Source: Leclercia pneumoniae (GTDB lineage Bacteria > Pseudomonadota > Gammaproteobacteria > Enterobacterales > Enterobacteriaceae). From it: a DNA stretch of 64,000 nt. Both the position numbers and the translations under genes were made by a program. The notes under the pieces were generated by a model. The model did not search any database. It was not told the DNA's origin and saw only the letters and a program-made list of their open reading frames with translations. The stretch lies in assembly GCF_017348915.1 (NCBI RefSeq), contig NZ_CP071383.1, positions 248,001 through 312,000 of the forward strand, read 5' to 3'. Of this stretch, positions 33,975 through 43,688 are shown in pieces (within the stretch, counting starts at the first letter, position 1; the number at the start of each line of letters is the position of its first letter).

Positions 33975-34391
33975 ATGTGGTATCAGCAAACCCTGACCTT
34001 AAGCGCGAAACCTCGCGGATTTCATCTGGTGACGGACGAAGTCATCGGGCAACTTCGCGACCTGAGCCGTATTAACGTCGGGCTGCTGCATCTGCTCCTG
34101 CAACACACTTCCGCCTCCCTTACCCTCAATGAAAATTGCGATCCCACGGTGCGTGCCGATATGGAACGACATTTTCTGCAAACTGTGCCAGACAATGCCC
34201 CTTATGAGCATGACTACGAAGGCGATGACGACATGCCTTCGCACATCAAATCGTCTCTGATGGGCGTCTCGTTAATGCTGCCGCTGCATAAAGGGCGGAT
34301 ACAGTTGGGCACATGGCAGGGAATCTGGCTGGGGGAACATCGCATCCACGGCGGCTCGCGCACGATTATCGCCACCATCACGGGGGAATAA
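33975..34391 (+). CDS. yjbQ: YjbQ, UPF0047 family protein
   Basis: The protein has 138 residues of the YjbQ/UPF0047 family ([21 protein letters not shown], then [18 protein letters not shown]). Some members show thiamin phosphate synthase activity when overproduced; the physiological role is unclear. It stands two bases ahead of yjbR, so the two form an operon. Confidence 0.92.
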   Translation: MWYQQTLTLSAKPRGFHLVTDEVIGQLRDLSRINVGLLHLLLQHTSASLTLNENCDPTVRADMERHFLQTVPDNAPYEHDYEGDDDMPSHIKSSLMGVSLMLPLHKGRIQLGTWQGIWLGEHRIHGGSRTIIATITGE

Positions 34392-34393
34392 AG

Positions 34394-34747
34394 ATGACCA
34401 TTTCGGAGATATTACAGTACTGCATGAACAAAACCGGCGCGGAGCAGAGCGTGCACAGCGACTGGAAAGCCACCCAGATTAAAGTGGCGGATGTCCTGTT
34501 CGCGATGGTGAAAGAGGTCGAAGGGCGACCGGCGGCGTCACTGAAAACCAGCCCGGAACTGGCAGAACTGCTGCGTCAGCAACACAGCGATGTCCGTCCC
34601 AGTAAACATCTGAATAAAGCACACTGGAGCACCGTCTATCTCGATGGTTCGCTACCGGATTCGCAAATTTACTATCTGGTGGATGCCTCGTATCAGCAGG
34701 CAATTGAGTTGCTGCCGGAAGCGACCCGACAGCAACTTTCAGTGTGA
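34394..34747 (+). CDS. yjbR: YjbR, MmcQ/YjbR family protein
   Basis: The protein has 117 residues of the MmcQ/YjbR fold (DNA-binding-like, CyaY-type). The conserved end SKHLNKAHWSTVYLDGSLPD is visible. The ATG at 34394 follows GGGGGAATAAAG, immediately after yjbQ. Its function is not established. It converges with uvrA, whose stop lies 3 bases beyond. Confidence 0.92.
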   Translation: MTISEILQYCMNKTGAEQSVHSDWKATQIKVADVLFAMVKEVEGRPAASLKTSPELAELLRQQHSDVRPSKHLNKAHWSTVYLDGSLPDSQIYYLVDASYQQAIELLPEATRQQLSV

Positions 34748-34750
34748 TGA

Positions 34751-37573
34751 CTACAGCATCGGCTTAAGGAAACGCGCGGTGTGCGAGGCTTCGCACTCCG
34801 CGACGGTCTCTGGGGTACCGGAGACCAGGATCTCACCGCCGCCGCTACCGCCTTCCGGACCGAGGTCTACAATCCAGTCCGCGGTTTTGATCACGTCAAG
34901 GTTGTGCTCAATGACCACAATGGTGTTGCCCTGATCCCGGAGCTGATGCAGTACGTCGAGCAACTGCTGGATATCCGCAAAGTGCAGACCGGTGGTCGGC
35001 TCATCGAGAATATACAACGTCTGACCGGTACCACGTTTAGAGAGTTCACGCGCCAGCTTCACGCGCTGAGCTTCACCGCCGGAAAGGGTGGTTGCCGACT
35101 GCCCCAGGCGAATATAGGTCAGACCCACATCCATCAGCGTTTGTAGTTTACGCGCCAGCGCCGGTACGGCATCGAAGAACTCACGCGCCTCTTCGATGGT
35201 CATATCCAGCACTTCGTGGATGGTCTTGCCTTTGTACTTAATCTCCAGCGTTTCGCGGTTATAGCGTTTGCCTTTGCACTGATCGCAGGGGACGTAAATA
35301 TCCGGCAGGAAGTGCATTTCAACCTTGATCACGCCGTCGCCCTGACAGGCCTCGCAGCGGCCGCCGCGAACGTTAAAGCTGAAACGTCCAGGCGTATACC
35401 CACGCGAACGTGATTCCGGCACACCAGCAAAGAGTTCACGCACGGGCGTGAAGACGCCGGTATAGGTCGCCGGGTTGGAACGTGGCGTTCGCCCGATAGG
35501 GCTCTGGTCGATATCGATCACCTTATCGAAGTGTTCCAGACCTGAAATTTCGCGATACGGTGCCGGCTCCGCCAGGGTCGCGCCGTTAAGCTGCGTCTGT
35601 GCAATAGGGAACAGCGTATCGTTGATCAGCGTCGATTTACCGGAACCGGATACCCCGGTGATGCAGGTAAACAGCCCAACCGGCAGCGTCAGCGTCACAT
35701 CTTTCAGGTTATTGCCGCGCGCGCCGGTCAACTTAAGCACTTTTTCCGGATCCGCCGGAACGCGCTGTTTTGGCACGTCGATTTTACGCTTACCGCTCAT
35801 GTACTGGCCGGTCAGCGATTCGGGCACCGCCATGATGTCGTTCAGGGTACCTTCTGCCACGACCTGGCCACCATGTACACCCGCACCGGGGCCAATATCG
35901 ATCACGTGGTCGGCAGCGCGAATGGCGTCTTCGTCGTGCTCGACCACAATCACCGTGTTGCCGAGGTTACGCAGGTGAATAAGCGTGCCCAGCAGACGTT
36001 CGTTATCGCGCTGGTGCAGGCCGATGGAGGGCTCATCCAGTACGTACATCACCCCAACCAGCCCTGCGCCGATCTGGCTGGCCAGACGGATACGCTGGGC
36101 TTCACCGCCGGAGAGGGTCTCTGCGGAGCGAGAAAGCGTCAGGTAGTTCAGACCCACGTTCACCAGGAATTTGAGGCGATCGCCAATCTCTTTCAGCACT
36201 TTTTCCGCGATTTTTGCTCGCTGACCGGAGAGCTTCAGGTTGTTGAAGAAGTCCATCGCGTGGCCGATGCTCATGTCTGAGATGGTCGGCAGCGGGGTAT
36301 TTTCAACAAAGACGTGGCGCGCTTCACGACGCAGACGTGTGCCGTCACAGGTGGCGCAGGAGCGGTTGCTGATGAACTTCGCCAGCTCTTCTCGCACCGC
36401 GCTGGATTCTGTCTCTTTGTAGCGGCGCTCCATGTTGTGCAGCACCCCTTCAAAAGGATGGCGTCGCACGGAAGTATCACCGCGGTCGTTCATGTACTTG
36501 AACTCGATGTTCTCTTTAGCGGAACCGAACAGGATCACTTTGTGCACGTTTGCGCTCAGGCTGGCCCAGGGGGCTTCAACGTCGAACTTATAGTGCTCAG
36601 CCAGCGACTTCAGCATCTGGAAGTAATAGAAGTTACGCTTATCCCAGCCGCGTATCGCGCCGCCAGCCAGCGACAGCTCCGGATTCTGGATCACGCGGTC
36701 CGGATCGAAGTACTGCTGCACGCCCAGGCCGTCACAGGTTGGGCAGGCGCCAGCCGGGTTGTTAAACGAGAACAGACGCGGCTCAAGCTCGCGCATGCTG
36801 TAACCGCAAATCGGGCAGGCGAAGTTGGCGGAGAAGAGCATCTCTTCCGCTTTGGTATCGTCCATATCTGCCACCACCGCCGTACCGCCGGAGAGATCCA
36901 GTGCGGTTTCAAACGACTCGGCCAGACGCGTTGCCAGATCTTCACGCACCTTAAAGCGGTCGATAACCACTTCGATGGTGTGTTTCTTTTGCAGCTCTAG
37001 CTTTGGCGGATCGGAGAGATCGCACACTTCTCCGTCAATACGGGCGCGGATGTAACCCTGGTTGGCCAGGTTTTCCAGCGTTTTTGTGTGCTCGCCTTTA
37101 CGCTCTTTGATAATGGGAGCCAGCAGCATCAGGCGTTTGCCCTCTGGCTGCGCCAGTACGTTATCCACCATCTGACTGACGGTTTGCGCGGCCAGCGGCA
37201 CGTCGTGGTCCGGGCAGCGTGGCTCACCAACGCGGGCATACAGCAGACGCAGGTAATCATGGATTTCCGTGATTGTCCCTACCGTCGAGCGCGGGTTGTG
37301 CGAGGTAGATTTCTGCTCGATTGAGATGGCCGGCGATAGCCCTTCAATATGGTCTACATCCGGCTTCTCCATGAGCGACAGGAACTGACGCGCATAGGCT
37401 GAGAGTGATTCAACGTAACGACGCTGCCCTTCGGCATATAAGGTGTCGAAAGCCAGAGAAGATTTGCCAGAACCCGACAACCCGGTCACGACGATCAGTT
37501 TGTCGCGAGGGATGACGAGGTTGATATTCTTGAGATTGTGGGTGCGGGCGCCCCGAACTTCGATCTTATCCAT
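34751..37573 (-). CDS. uvrA: Excinuclease ABC subunit A
   Basis: Damage-sensing ATPase of nucleotide excision repair. The protein has 940 residues, equal to E. coli. Two ABC modules are present: Walker [13 protein letters not shown] at about 31-42 and [12 protein letters not shown] at about 640-651; ABC signatures [12 protein letters not shown] and [12 protein letters not shown]. Zinc-finger cysteines lie in CPICG...CPTCDG and in CEACQG...CDQCKG. An SOS box lies upstream, shared with divergent ssb. Confidence 0.98.
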   Translation of the reverse strand: MDKIEVRGARTHNLKNINLVIPRDKLIVVTGLSGSGKSSLAFDTLYAEGQRRYVESLSAYARQFLSLMEKPDVDHIEGLSPAISIEQKSTSHNPRSTVGTITEIHDYLRLLYARVGEPRCPDHDVPLAAQTVSQMVDNVLAQPEGKRLMLLAPIIKERKGEHTKTLENLANQGYIRARIDGEVCDLSDPPKLELQKKHTIEVVIDRFKVREDLATRLAESFETALDLSGGTAVVADMDDTKAEEMLFSANFACPICGYSMRELEPRLFSFNNPAGACPTCDGLGVQQYFDPDRVIQNPELSLAGGAIRGWDKRNFYYFQMLKSLAEHYKFDVEAPWASLSANVHKVILFGSAKENIEFKYMNDRGDTSVRRHPFEGVLHNMERRYKETESSAVREELAKFISNRSCATCDGTRLRREARHVFVENTPLPTISDMSIGHAMDFFNNLKLSGQRAKIAEKVLKEIGDRLKFLVNVGLNYLTLSRSAETLSGGEAQRIRLASQIGAGLVGVMYVLDEPSIGLHQRDNERLLGTLIHLRNLGNTVIVVEHDEDAIRAADHVIDIGPGAGVHGGQVVAEGTLNDIMAVPESLTGQYMSGKRKIDVPKQRVPADPEKVLKLTGARGNNLKDVTLTLPVGLFTCITGVSGSGKSTLINDTLFPIAQTQLNGATLAEPAPYREISGLEHFDKVIDIDQSPIGRTPRSNPATYTGVFTPVRELFAGVPESRSRGYTPGRFSFNVRGGRCEACQGDGVIKVEMHFLPDIYVPCDQCKGKRYNRETLEIKYKGKTIHEVLDMTIEEAREFFDAVPALARKLQTLMDVGLTYIRLGQSATTLSGGEAQRVKLARELSKRGTGQTLYILDEPTTGLHFADIQQLLDVLHQLRDQGNTIVVIEHNLDVIKTADWIVDLGPEGGSGGGEILVSGTPETVAECEASHTARFLKPML

Positions 37574-37656
37574 TCACCTTTCCCGGTTGGAACACGGAAT
37601 GCCTGGTTTGTTTGAAGGACAACCGGCATAAACGGCTAATTATGACACAAATTAAC

Positions 37657-37672
37657 CTGTTTGAATATACAG
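37657..37672. promoter_or_regulatory. LexA box between uvrA and ssb
   Basis: CTGTTTGAATATACAG fits CTGT-N8-ACAG perfectly, 84 bases upstream of the uvrA start, at the position of the known uvrA operator of E. coli. Confidence 0.92.
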
Positions 37673-37820
37673 TATTGGAATGCAAATTCCGGCGGGTTGT
37701 GTAACAATGTCAAGCTCGCGAGAGTTTTCTGGACCCGCCACGCAACTATGCAAATTGACGCGTGGAAATGGTACACTCGCGCGTTTACACTATTAAGAAA
37801 CGTATTCAGGAGACACGATC

Positions 37821-38351
37821 ATGGCCAGCAGAGGCGTAAACAAGGTGATTCTCGTCGGTAATCTGGGCCAGGACCCGGAAGTACGCTACATGCCGAGTGG
37901 TGGTGCAGTTGCCAACATTACGCTGGCTACTTCCGAATCCTGGCGTGATAAAGCGACCGGTGAGATGAAAGAGCAGACCGAATGGCACCGTGTCGTGCTG
38001 TTTGGCAAGCTGGCAGAAGTGGCCGGCGAATATCTGCGTAAAGGTTCTCAGGTCTACATCGAAGGCCAGCTGCGTACCCGCAAATGGACCGATCAGTCCG
38101 GCGCAGAAAAATACACCACTGAAGTGGTGGTGAACGTGGGCGGCACCATGCAGATGCTGGGTGGCCGTCAGGGCGGCGGCGCACCGGCGGGTGGCGGTCA
38201 GAACCAGCAGCAGGGCGGTTGGGGTCAGCCTCAGCAGCCGCAGGGCGGAAACCAGTTCAGCGGCGGCGCACAGTCCCGTCCGCAGCAGCAATCTGCTCCG
38301 GCACCGTCCAACGAACCGCCAATGGATTTTGACGACGACATTCCGTTCTGA
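37821..38351 (+). CDS. ssb: Single-stranded DNA-binding protein
   Basis: Tetrameric ssDNA-binding protein. The protein has 176 residues: OB fold at 1-110 ([20 protein letters not shown], then [12 protein letters not shown]), a Gly/Gln-rich linker, and the acidic tail MDFDDDIPF that recruits partner proteins. The ATG follows AGGAGACAC. A strong symmetrical terminator follows. Confidence 0.98.
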   Translation: MASRGVNKVILVGNLGQDPEVRYMPSGGAVANITLATSESWRDKATGEMKEQTEWHRVVLFGKLAEVAGEYLRKGSQVYIEGQLRTRKWTDQSGAEKYTTEVVVNVGGTMQMLGGRQGGGAPAGGGQNQQQGGWGQPQQPQGGNQFSGGAQSRPQQQSAPAPSNEPPMDFDDDIPF

Positions 38352-38374
38352 TTATCCGCATTTGCGATGCACAT

Positions 38375-38404
38375 AAAAAAACCCAGACCATGTCTGGGTT
38401 TTTT
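38375..38404. terminator. ssb terminator (bidirectional, also facing yjcB)
   Basis: A-run, ACCCAGA-CCATG-TCTGGGT, T-run; it stands between ssb and the convergent yjcB. Confidence 0.9.
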
Positions 38405-38421
38405 ATCGCTTATTTTCAGCA

Positions 38422-38703
38422 TCAGGTGTACATCATCGGCCAGTCTGGCGGGGTATGGCTCATTGCCTCTACCATGATCTCTTTTACGTTATTCCAGATC
38501 ACTGCCGCATCGATCAGCGTGATACCCAGTAACCCCGTCGCAAACCAGCAGGCAGCAGCGACACCCAGGAAGGTGCTAATCACCGCCAGCCCCGCGTAAT
38601 CTGCTTTCCGGAACTGGATATTCAGCGTGCTGGCCAGAAACATCAGTACAGCGCTAAACAGCGGCCAGCGCAAAAGCACTACGCCGGTAGTAAGGGTTGC
38701 CAT
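38422..38703 (-). CDS. yjcB: YjcB, small inner-membrane protein
   Basis: The protein has 93 residues with two or three hydrophobic segments (GVVLLRWPLFSAVLMFLAS, then LAVISTFLGVAAACWFATGLLGI). The function is unknown. The ATG at 38703 (MATLTTG) matches the E. coli family start and is preferred to one five codons upstream. Confidence 0.88.
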   Translation of the reverse strand: MATLTTGVVLLRWPLFSAVLMFLASTLNIQFRKADYAGLAVISTFLGVAAACWFATGLLGITLIDAAVIWNNVKEIMVEAMSHTPPDWPMMYT

Positions 38704-39249
38704 AAAACCGATCCTCAAAATGAACGTCGCCGGAAATAGCGATATTGCTCACAGAGGTGGCAAACTGGCTATCGGCAGACTTAGACACACAACAATGAAA
38801 CAGCGTTTCTCGTTACACAAGATGTGTGAAATATATCACATTTGTTCTTTTATTCGCCAGTAGCGGAGCGCAAAAAAACGGCATCTTTTTAGCCATTTTA
38901 ATTGCATGGTTATTAGGGCCAAATAAATATATCTTCGCTTGCTAAGCGACCTGTTTCACAGGTGTTTCCAGCGAATTCATCATGATAGATAAACTTGCAC
39001 AGCAATAAGCAATTTGTGCAATATTTACAGGTATTAAAGTATGGATTATGCTTGAACGGACAAAAAAATTTACTCGTAATAAATAATTCAGGTATTTGAA
39101 TTTTCTGGCTTTTATTATTTAACTGTTATTTTTTCAATACACACGCGTCCTTAAATGGCATCGAAAAGCAAATAATTAAGGTATTGCTTTTCCAATCCTG
39201 ACTTATTCGTTGCGGTCATTCTCTCTTATTTAATGAGCGCGAATAAACG
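38704..39249. promoter_or_regulatory. AT-rich intergenic region with a perfect CRP site
   Basis: These 546 bases between divergent yjcB and the GGDEF gene hold no credible gene and are markedly AT-rich. TGTGAAATATATCACA at 38825-38840 matches the CRP consensus TGTGA-N6-TCACA without mismatch. It lies about 120 bases upstream of yjcB and 410 upstream of the GGDEF gene, so yjcB is the more direct candidate target. Confidence 0.75.
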
Positions 39250-40612
39250 ATGAATGAATCATATCGCGAGATCGTTAATGACAGTACGGTGGCCCTGCGC
39301 ACGCTGGCAAAACTTATGCCCCAGTTGTCTTCGCAATCAACGTTGCTGGAGTTGCTTGAGACAATTAACCACGCCTTTGGCGCCCGCCTGAGCTGGATTA
39401 CCGTCGATGATGAGAACGGCCTACAGCAGATAGTCAGTGCTGGCGAGCACCCTGTTGCAGCGACATCACCGCGCGTGGCGTGTCATTTACTGGAAAGACA
39501 ACATGGGTAAACACCTCTTTTCTGACCGCCATCCCGGTTATACCCAGCTGCAAAGCGGCGTACTTTGCAAAATCACCCCTCACGGTCACCTCTGTAGCGG
39601 CTATTTTTTCCTCGGTTTTTCTGATCCGCAGACGCCACTCTCTGTGCTGAAAGATATCGTGGTGATCCTGGTGGAAAAGCTGAAAGACTATTTTGTCGAA
39701 ATTATTGCGCGCGAACGTACCGCCATTGAGATGCAGCGGGTCGTCACCCAATACCAAACCCTTTTCGAACGTGCCCCAGTGCTGATGAATTCATTCGATC
39801 GCCGTAGCCGCTACGTGCTGTGGAACGCCGAGTGTGAAAAGGTCTTTGGCTGGAAAATGGCCGAGCTCAATGAGCATGCCGATCCGCTGGCGCTCTTCTA
39901 TCCCGATCCTGAGGTTCGCCGGCGGGTGCGTGAATCCGTCAATACGGTCCCGCTAAATGATATATACGAATGGCACCCGGTACGCCGGGATGGGGCACAG
40001 CTGACCATTCTCTGGTCGAATATCTTATTGCCGGACGGTTCAATCCTTAACATTGGGCTGGATATTACTGAGCGTAAGCGCGTCGAGAAACAGCTGGAGA
40101 AAAAGGCGACCACCGATGATTTGACCGGCTGCTTTAATCGATCGGCTATTCTTCAGCAGCTCACCACCGCGCTCGAGGTCAGTCATGGTCTCGCAGCCGA
40201 AACTCCCTTTTGCGTGGTGATGTTTGATTTGGATTTCTTCAAACAAATCAACGATCAATGGGGCCATCTGGTCGGCGATCGGGCGCTGGTACACTTTTGC
40301 GAACGCATCCGCGAGATGACCCCGGCCGACGCCGCACTCGGGCGGGTGGGCGGAGAAGAATTTCTGCTCTTGATGCCAGGCACGCACAGCGACGCGGCGC
40401 TGCAGCTCTCACTCATGCTGCATCAGACGCTGTTGACCCGGCCGTTACAGGTGGGCACCAGGGCGCTCACGCTCTCCTTCAGTGCGGGGATAGTAGAGGT
40501 GATGGGCGGTGGACATGATACTTCCTCATTACTCATTCGCGCCGATAAAGCACTTTATGATGCCAAGCGGGCAGGAAGAGGAAAAACAATCGTCGCCGTT
40601 GATTATTTATAA
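39250..40612 (+). pseudogene. GAF-PAS-GGDEF diguanylate cyclase gene, frame-disrupted
   Basis: Two overlapping open frames together spell one protein of about 454 residues. The first (39250-39510, 86 codons) carries the N-terminal half of a GAF-like domain (LLELLETINHAFGARLSWIT) and runs into a stop. The second, in the +1 frame, continues the same domain from about 39476 (AWRVIYWKDNMGKH), then a PAS domain (LFERAPVLMNSFDRRSRYVL) and a GGDEF domain with an intact GGEEF active site (GRVGGEEFLLLMPG) ending at 40612. The break falls in a CCGCGCGTGGCG stretch, consistent with one missing base. The RxxD inhibitory site before GGEEF is absent. An ATG at 39503, overlapping the first stop, could restart translation of PAS-GGDEF, so cyclase activity may survive. 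Sequencing error cannot be excluded. Confidence 0.7.
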
Positions 40613-40974
40613 ATCACTCAACTCTGTTGAATGGGTAAATAGCCAGAACTGACATCACCCGATTGTGCTTTTTTCATGCTGTCAGTAGTTTGACTTAATC
40701 AGCGATCCGCTGTGGCGTAATCGAAAAAATCTGCCGTCGGTGCTGGAAAATTATTTAACTTAATAAAAACTGAACGCATACTTTTAGTTTGGCTTACGGA
40801 CAAATATTATCGTCATAACCAAATATTAGGATTTTGATGATAAAAGTCAGTTGCTAACTTCGCATGATTCATGCAACGTAATCACCTGTTTATCAAAGCA
40901 TCCGGCCTTCAATACTACAGGCACATTAAAAGCATGGATATAGGGCGGAAACGAATCATAGCGCGCGCGGCAAG
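40613..40974. other. Intergenic region before pdeC, no gene seen
   Basis: A 360-base AT-rich stretch between the GGDEF gene and pdeC. No convincing terminator, promoter or small gene was recognised, apart from an ATG at 40934 that opens a short frame leading into the pdeC N-terminus in another frame. Confidence 0.5.
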
Positions 40975-42540
40975 GTGCTGAGAGGTGTGGGGATCATCAT
41001 GGTAGTTTTACTACCGGTGATGCTTGCGCTTTGGTTTGCCCAACTGCGTGCTGTTTCAGAAACCCGTAATCAATTGCGCTCTTTCGCACAGCTTGCCTTA
41101 GATAAAACTGAACTCGTCATTCATCAAGTGGATTTAGCGCGCAATGCCGCTGAACACTATCAGGGTAATGTTTGCTCGCCTGCTCACCGCCAGTATATTT
41201 TGAATATTGTTCGCGGGCGTCTCTATATTGCTGATTTAATCTATGCCGAAGGGCGTGAATTTCGCTGTTCCACCGTATTGACGCCCGCCACAGCATATAC
41301 CATCCCACACGCCAATTACACGCGTAAGCCTGATGTTGCTATATATTATTTCCGCGATACGCCCTTCTTTGCGGGATATAAAATGACGTATATGCAGCGC
41401 GGCAATTATGTGGTGGTGGTGAATCCGCTCTCATACAGTGAAGTAATGTCAACCGATCACTCCCTGGCGTGGGGTATATTTGATACGGTCACCAATGCTT
41501 TTTTCTCGGTCAGTGAAAACGCGGATAAAAATTTATTAAAAACGCTGACTGGCGATAAGGAAACCACGTTTCAGGAGGATGGCCGTTTTTACACCATCGT
41601 TCATTCAGAAAAGCGCCCCGTTGCGGCAATTGTTTCAACTACCAATCAGCGTTTCTACGATGTGCTTTACCACGAAGCCACATTAACGCTGCCGCTGGGA
41701 ATGATCTGTAGCGTCATCATATTATTAGTCTGGTCGCGAACTCGCCGTGAATTAAATTCGCCGGGGCGTTTATTGCACCGGGCGTTAAATAATCGCCAGC
41801 TTTGCGTGCATTATCAGCCAATTATCGATATCAAAAATAACGAGTGTGTAGGCGCGGAAGCGTTACTGCGTTGGCCCGGTTTTAGCGGCCCGGTGATGAG
41901 CCCGGCGGAATTTATTCCTCTGGCAGAAAAAGAGGGGATGATCGAGCGCATCACCGACTACGTGGTCGAAGAGGTCTTTAACGATCTCGGCCATTTTCTG
42001 GCGTCCAGACCGCACCTCTACGTCACCATTAACCTCTCGGCTTCAGATTTCCACTCCTCACGGCTCATCGCCATGATTAGCGACAAGGCTCGCCACTATT
42101 CTGTACGCGCGCAGCAAATTAAAATTGAAGTGACCGAACGCGGTTTTATCGACGTGCCCAAAACGACCCCGGTGATTCAGGCCTTCCGGCAGGCGGGTTA
42201 CGAGGTGGCGATCGATGATTTCGGTACAGGTTACTCTAACCTGCACAATCTCTACTCGCTGAATGTCGATATTCTCAAAATTGATAAGACCTTTATCGAC
42301 ACTCTCACCACCAACAGTACCAGCCATCTGATTGCCGAGCACATTATTGAAATGGCACAAAGCCTGCGTCTGAAGACCATCGCCGAAGGGGTGGAGACGG
42401 CAGAGCAGGTCGCCTGGCTACACAAACGCGGGGTGCAATACTGTCAGGGCTGGCACTTCGCAAAGGCGATGCCACCCCACGAGTTTATGACCTGGCAACA
42501 GCAGCCTATTGCGGGGCTGGTTGCCCGGCCTGTTAGTTAA
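40975..42540 (+). CDS. pdeC: Cyclic-di-GMP phosphodiesterase PdeC (YjcC)
   Basis: Inner-membrane enzyme hydrolysing c-di-GMP to pGpG. About 521 residues: first membrane helix (GIIMVVLLPVMLALWF), a periplasmic CSS domain with Cys67 (NVCSPAHRQY) and Cys98 (EFRCSTVL), a second helix near 235-255 and a cytoplasmic EAL domain with EALLRW, IDDFGTGYSN and AEGVET. In E. coli the two periplasmic cysteines form a disulfide, controlled by DsbA/DsbB, that regulates the enzyme. The start is uncertain: GTG 40975 has no good ribosome binding site, while ATG 40934 in another frame reads MDIGRKRIIARAAR toward the same helix, suggesting a frameshift in GCGCGCGCGG. The stop overlaps the soxS stop. Confidence 0.88.
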   Translation: MLRGVGIIMVVLLPVMLALWFAQLRAVSETRNQLRSFAQLALDKTELVIHQVDLARNAAEHYQGNVCSPAHRQYILNIVRGRLYIADLIYAEGREFRCSTVLTPATAYTIPHANYTRKPDVAIYYFRDTPFFAGYKMTYMQRGNYVVVVNPLSYSEVMSTDHSLAWGIFDTVTNAFFSVSENADKNLLKTLTGDKETTFQEDGRFYTIVHSEKRPVAAIVSTTNQRFYDVLYHEATLTLPLGMICSVIILLVWSRTRRELNSPGRLLHRALNNRQLCVHYQPIIDIKNNECVGAEALLRWPGFSGPVMSPAEFIPLAEKEGMIERITDYVVEEVFNDLGHFLASRPHLYVTINLSASDFHSSRLIAMISDKARHYSVRAQQIKIEVTERGFIDVPKTTPVIQAFRQAGYEVAIDDFGTGYSNLHNLYSLNVDILKIDKTFIDTLTTNSTSHLIAEHIIEMAQSLRLKTIAEGVETAEQVAWLHKRGVQYCQGWHFAKAMPPHEFMTWQQQPIAGLVARPVS

Positions 42541-42859
42541 GCTGGTGGCGATAGTCGCTGGGGGTACGATCGAACTCCCGGCGGAAAACGCGGGAAAACG
42601 TCTGCTGCGACACATATCCGAGATCCATCGCGATATCAAAAATCGGCCGCTGAGTAGTGCGTAGTGCCTGCGCGGCCATCAGCAATCTGCGCTGGCGGAT
42701 ATACTCACCCAACGTTTGACGCATAACATTGCGGAACATTCTCTGCAGGTACCATTTCGAGTAACCCGATTTTTTGGCGACCACATCAATGTTTAATGGC
42801 TGGTCGATGTGATCATCAATCCATTCAATAAGTGTCTCAATAATCTGTTGATGCGACAT
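42533..42859 (-). CDS. soxS: Superoxide response regulator SoxS
   Basis: AraC-family activator of the superoxide and redox-cycling-drug regulon, itself induced by SoxR. The protein has 108 residues and two helix-turn-helix motifs (NIDVVAKKSGYSKWYLQRMF, then IFDIAMDLGYVSQQTFSRVF). The start at 42859 (MSHQQIIE) is the family start; an ATG 24 bases upstream is less likely. Its 3' end overlaps pdeC by 8 bases, tail to tail. Confidence 0.97.
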   Translation of the reverse strand: MSHQQIIETLIEWIDDHIDQPLNIDVVAKKSGYSKWYLQRMFRNVMRQTLGEYIRQRRLLMAAQALRTTQRPIFDIAMDLGYVSQQTFSRVFRREFDRTPSDYRHQLN

Positions 42860-42917
42860 AAAGCTGCCTCTCTCTGGATACACCTGTATCTGTTGATTCG
42901 TCGTTTTGTCTGCGGGC

Positions 42918-42949
42918 GAGTATAATTCCTCAAGTTAACTTGAGGTAAA
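42918..42949 (-). promoter_or_regulatory. soxS promoter with SoxR operator
   Basis: The perfect palindrome CCTCAAGTTAACTTGAGG (42927-42944) sits between a -10 TATACT (minus strand, 42918-42923) and a -35 TTTACC. The overlong spacer of about 19 bases is the hallmark of MerR-family promoters and matches the E. coli soxS operator. Confidence 0.95.
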
Positions 42950-42957
42950 GAGGTTTT

Positions 42958-43428
42958 ATGGAAAAGAAATTACCGCGTATTAAAGCGCTATTGACGCCGG
43001 GCGAAGTGGCGAAGCGTAGCGGGGTGGCGGTATCAGCGCTCCATTTCTATGAAAGCAAAGGGTTAATTAAAAGCATCCGGAACGCCGGGAATCAGCGGCG
43101 CTATACGCGTGATGTGTTGCGTTACGTTGCGATCATCAAGATTGCTCAGCGTATCGGCATCCCGTTGGCGACGATTGGTGATGCGTTAGGCGTGCTGCCG
43201 GAAGGGCATACGCTGAGCGCGAAGGAGTGGAAAGCGCTCTCCTCCCAGTGGCGTGATGAACTGGATCGACGCATTCATACGCTGGTCGCGCTGCGCGATG
43301 AGCTGGACGGCTGTATCGGGTGTGGTTGTTTGTCGCGAAGCGATTGTCCGTTGCGTAACCCTGGCGACAAACTGGGCCAACAGGGTACCGGCGCACGCCT
43401 GCTGGAAGAGGATCCGCAGGGTCTGTAA
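42958..43428 (+). CDS. soxR: Redox-sensitive activator SoxR
   Basis: MerR-family homodimer sensing redox-active compounds through a [2Fe-2S] cluster; it activates soxS. The protein has 156 residues: the N-terminal HTH ([20 protein letters not shown]), a dimerisation helix, and the cluster cysteines 119, 122, 124 and 130 in [12 protein letters not shown]. The ATG follows AAAGAGG. The soxS operator lies directly upstream. Confidence 0.98.
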   Translation: MEKKLPRIKALLTPGEVAKRSGVAVSALHFYESKGLIKSIRNAGNQRRYTRDVLRYVAIIKIAQRIGIPLATIGDALGVLPEGHTLSAKEWKALSSQWRDELDRRIHTLVALRDELDGCIGCGCLSRSDCPLRNPGDKLGQQGTGARLLEEDPQGL

Positions 43429-43567
43429 AAAACTAAAGCGCCATAAAGGCGCTTTAGTTTATTCCCGGTCTTTGTCTTTCTCTCTATCCCGCTTATTTCA
43501 CAGGGGGGTTTCCCCCGACATCAACACCCCTCAGTCGAGCCGTTGCGAGGTTCCGGTTTGTGCTGAC
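43427..43567 (-). ncRNA. sraL: Small RNA SraL (RyjA)
   Basis: The minus strand downstream of soxR closely matches the known enterobacterial SraL sRNA: 5' part ACAAACCGGAACCTCG, middle GGTGTTGATGTCGGGGGAAA, then GCGGGATAGAGAGAAAGACA, and the terminator stem ACTAAAGCGCC / GGCGCTTTAGT with a T-run. Length is about 140 nt, as in E. coli. Its 3' end touches the soxR stop, and the same stem terminates soxR on the other strand (43431-43460). A TAGACT -10 candidate lies just upstream of the 5' end; SraL is RpoS-dependent in Salmonella, with tig and rho mRNAs as reported targets. Ends are approximate. Confidence 0.88.
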
Positions 43568-43688
43568 ACTTTAAGTCTATCCAGGGACGGGAGCTTCGCC
43601 AGCGTAAAAGGGTAAAAACTCGGCGAAATATTTTCGCCAGGTTGTGCAATTTTCTATAGTTAGTTTGTATGAATATCAGGAGCTGCCC

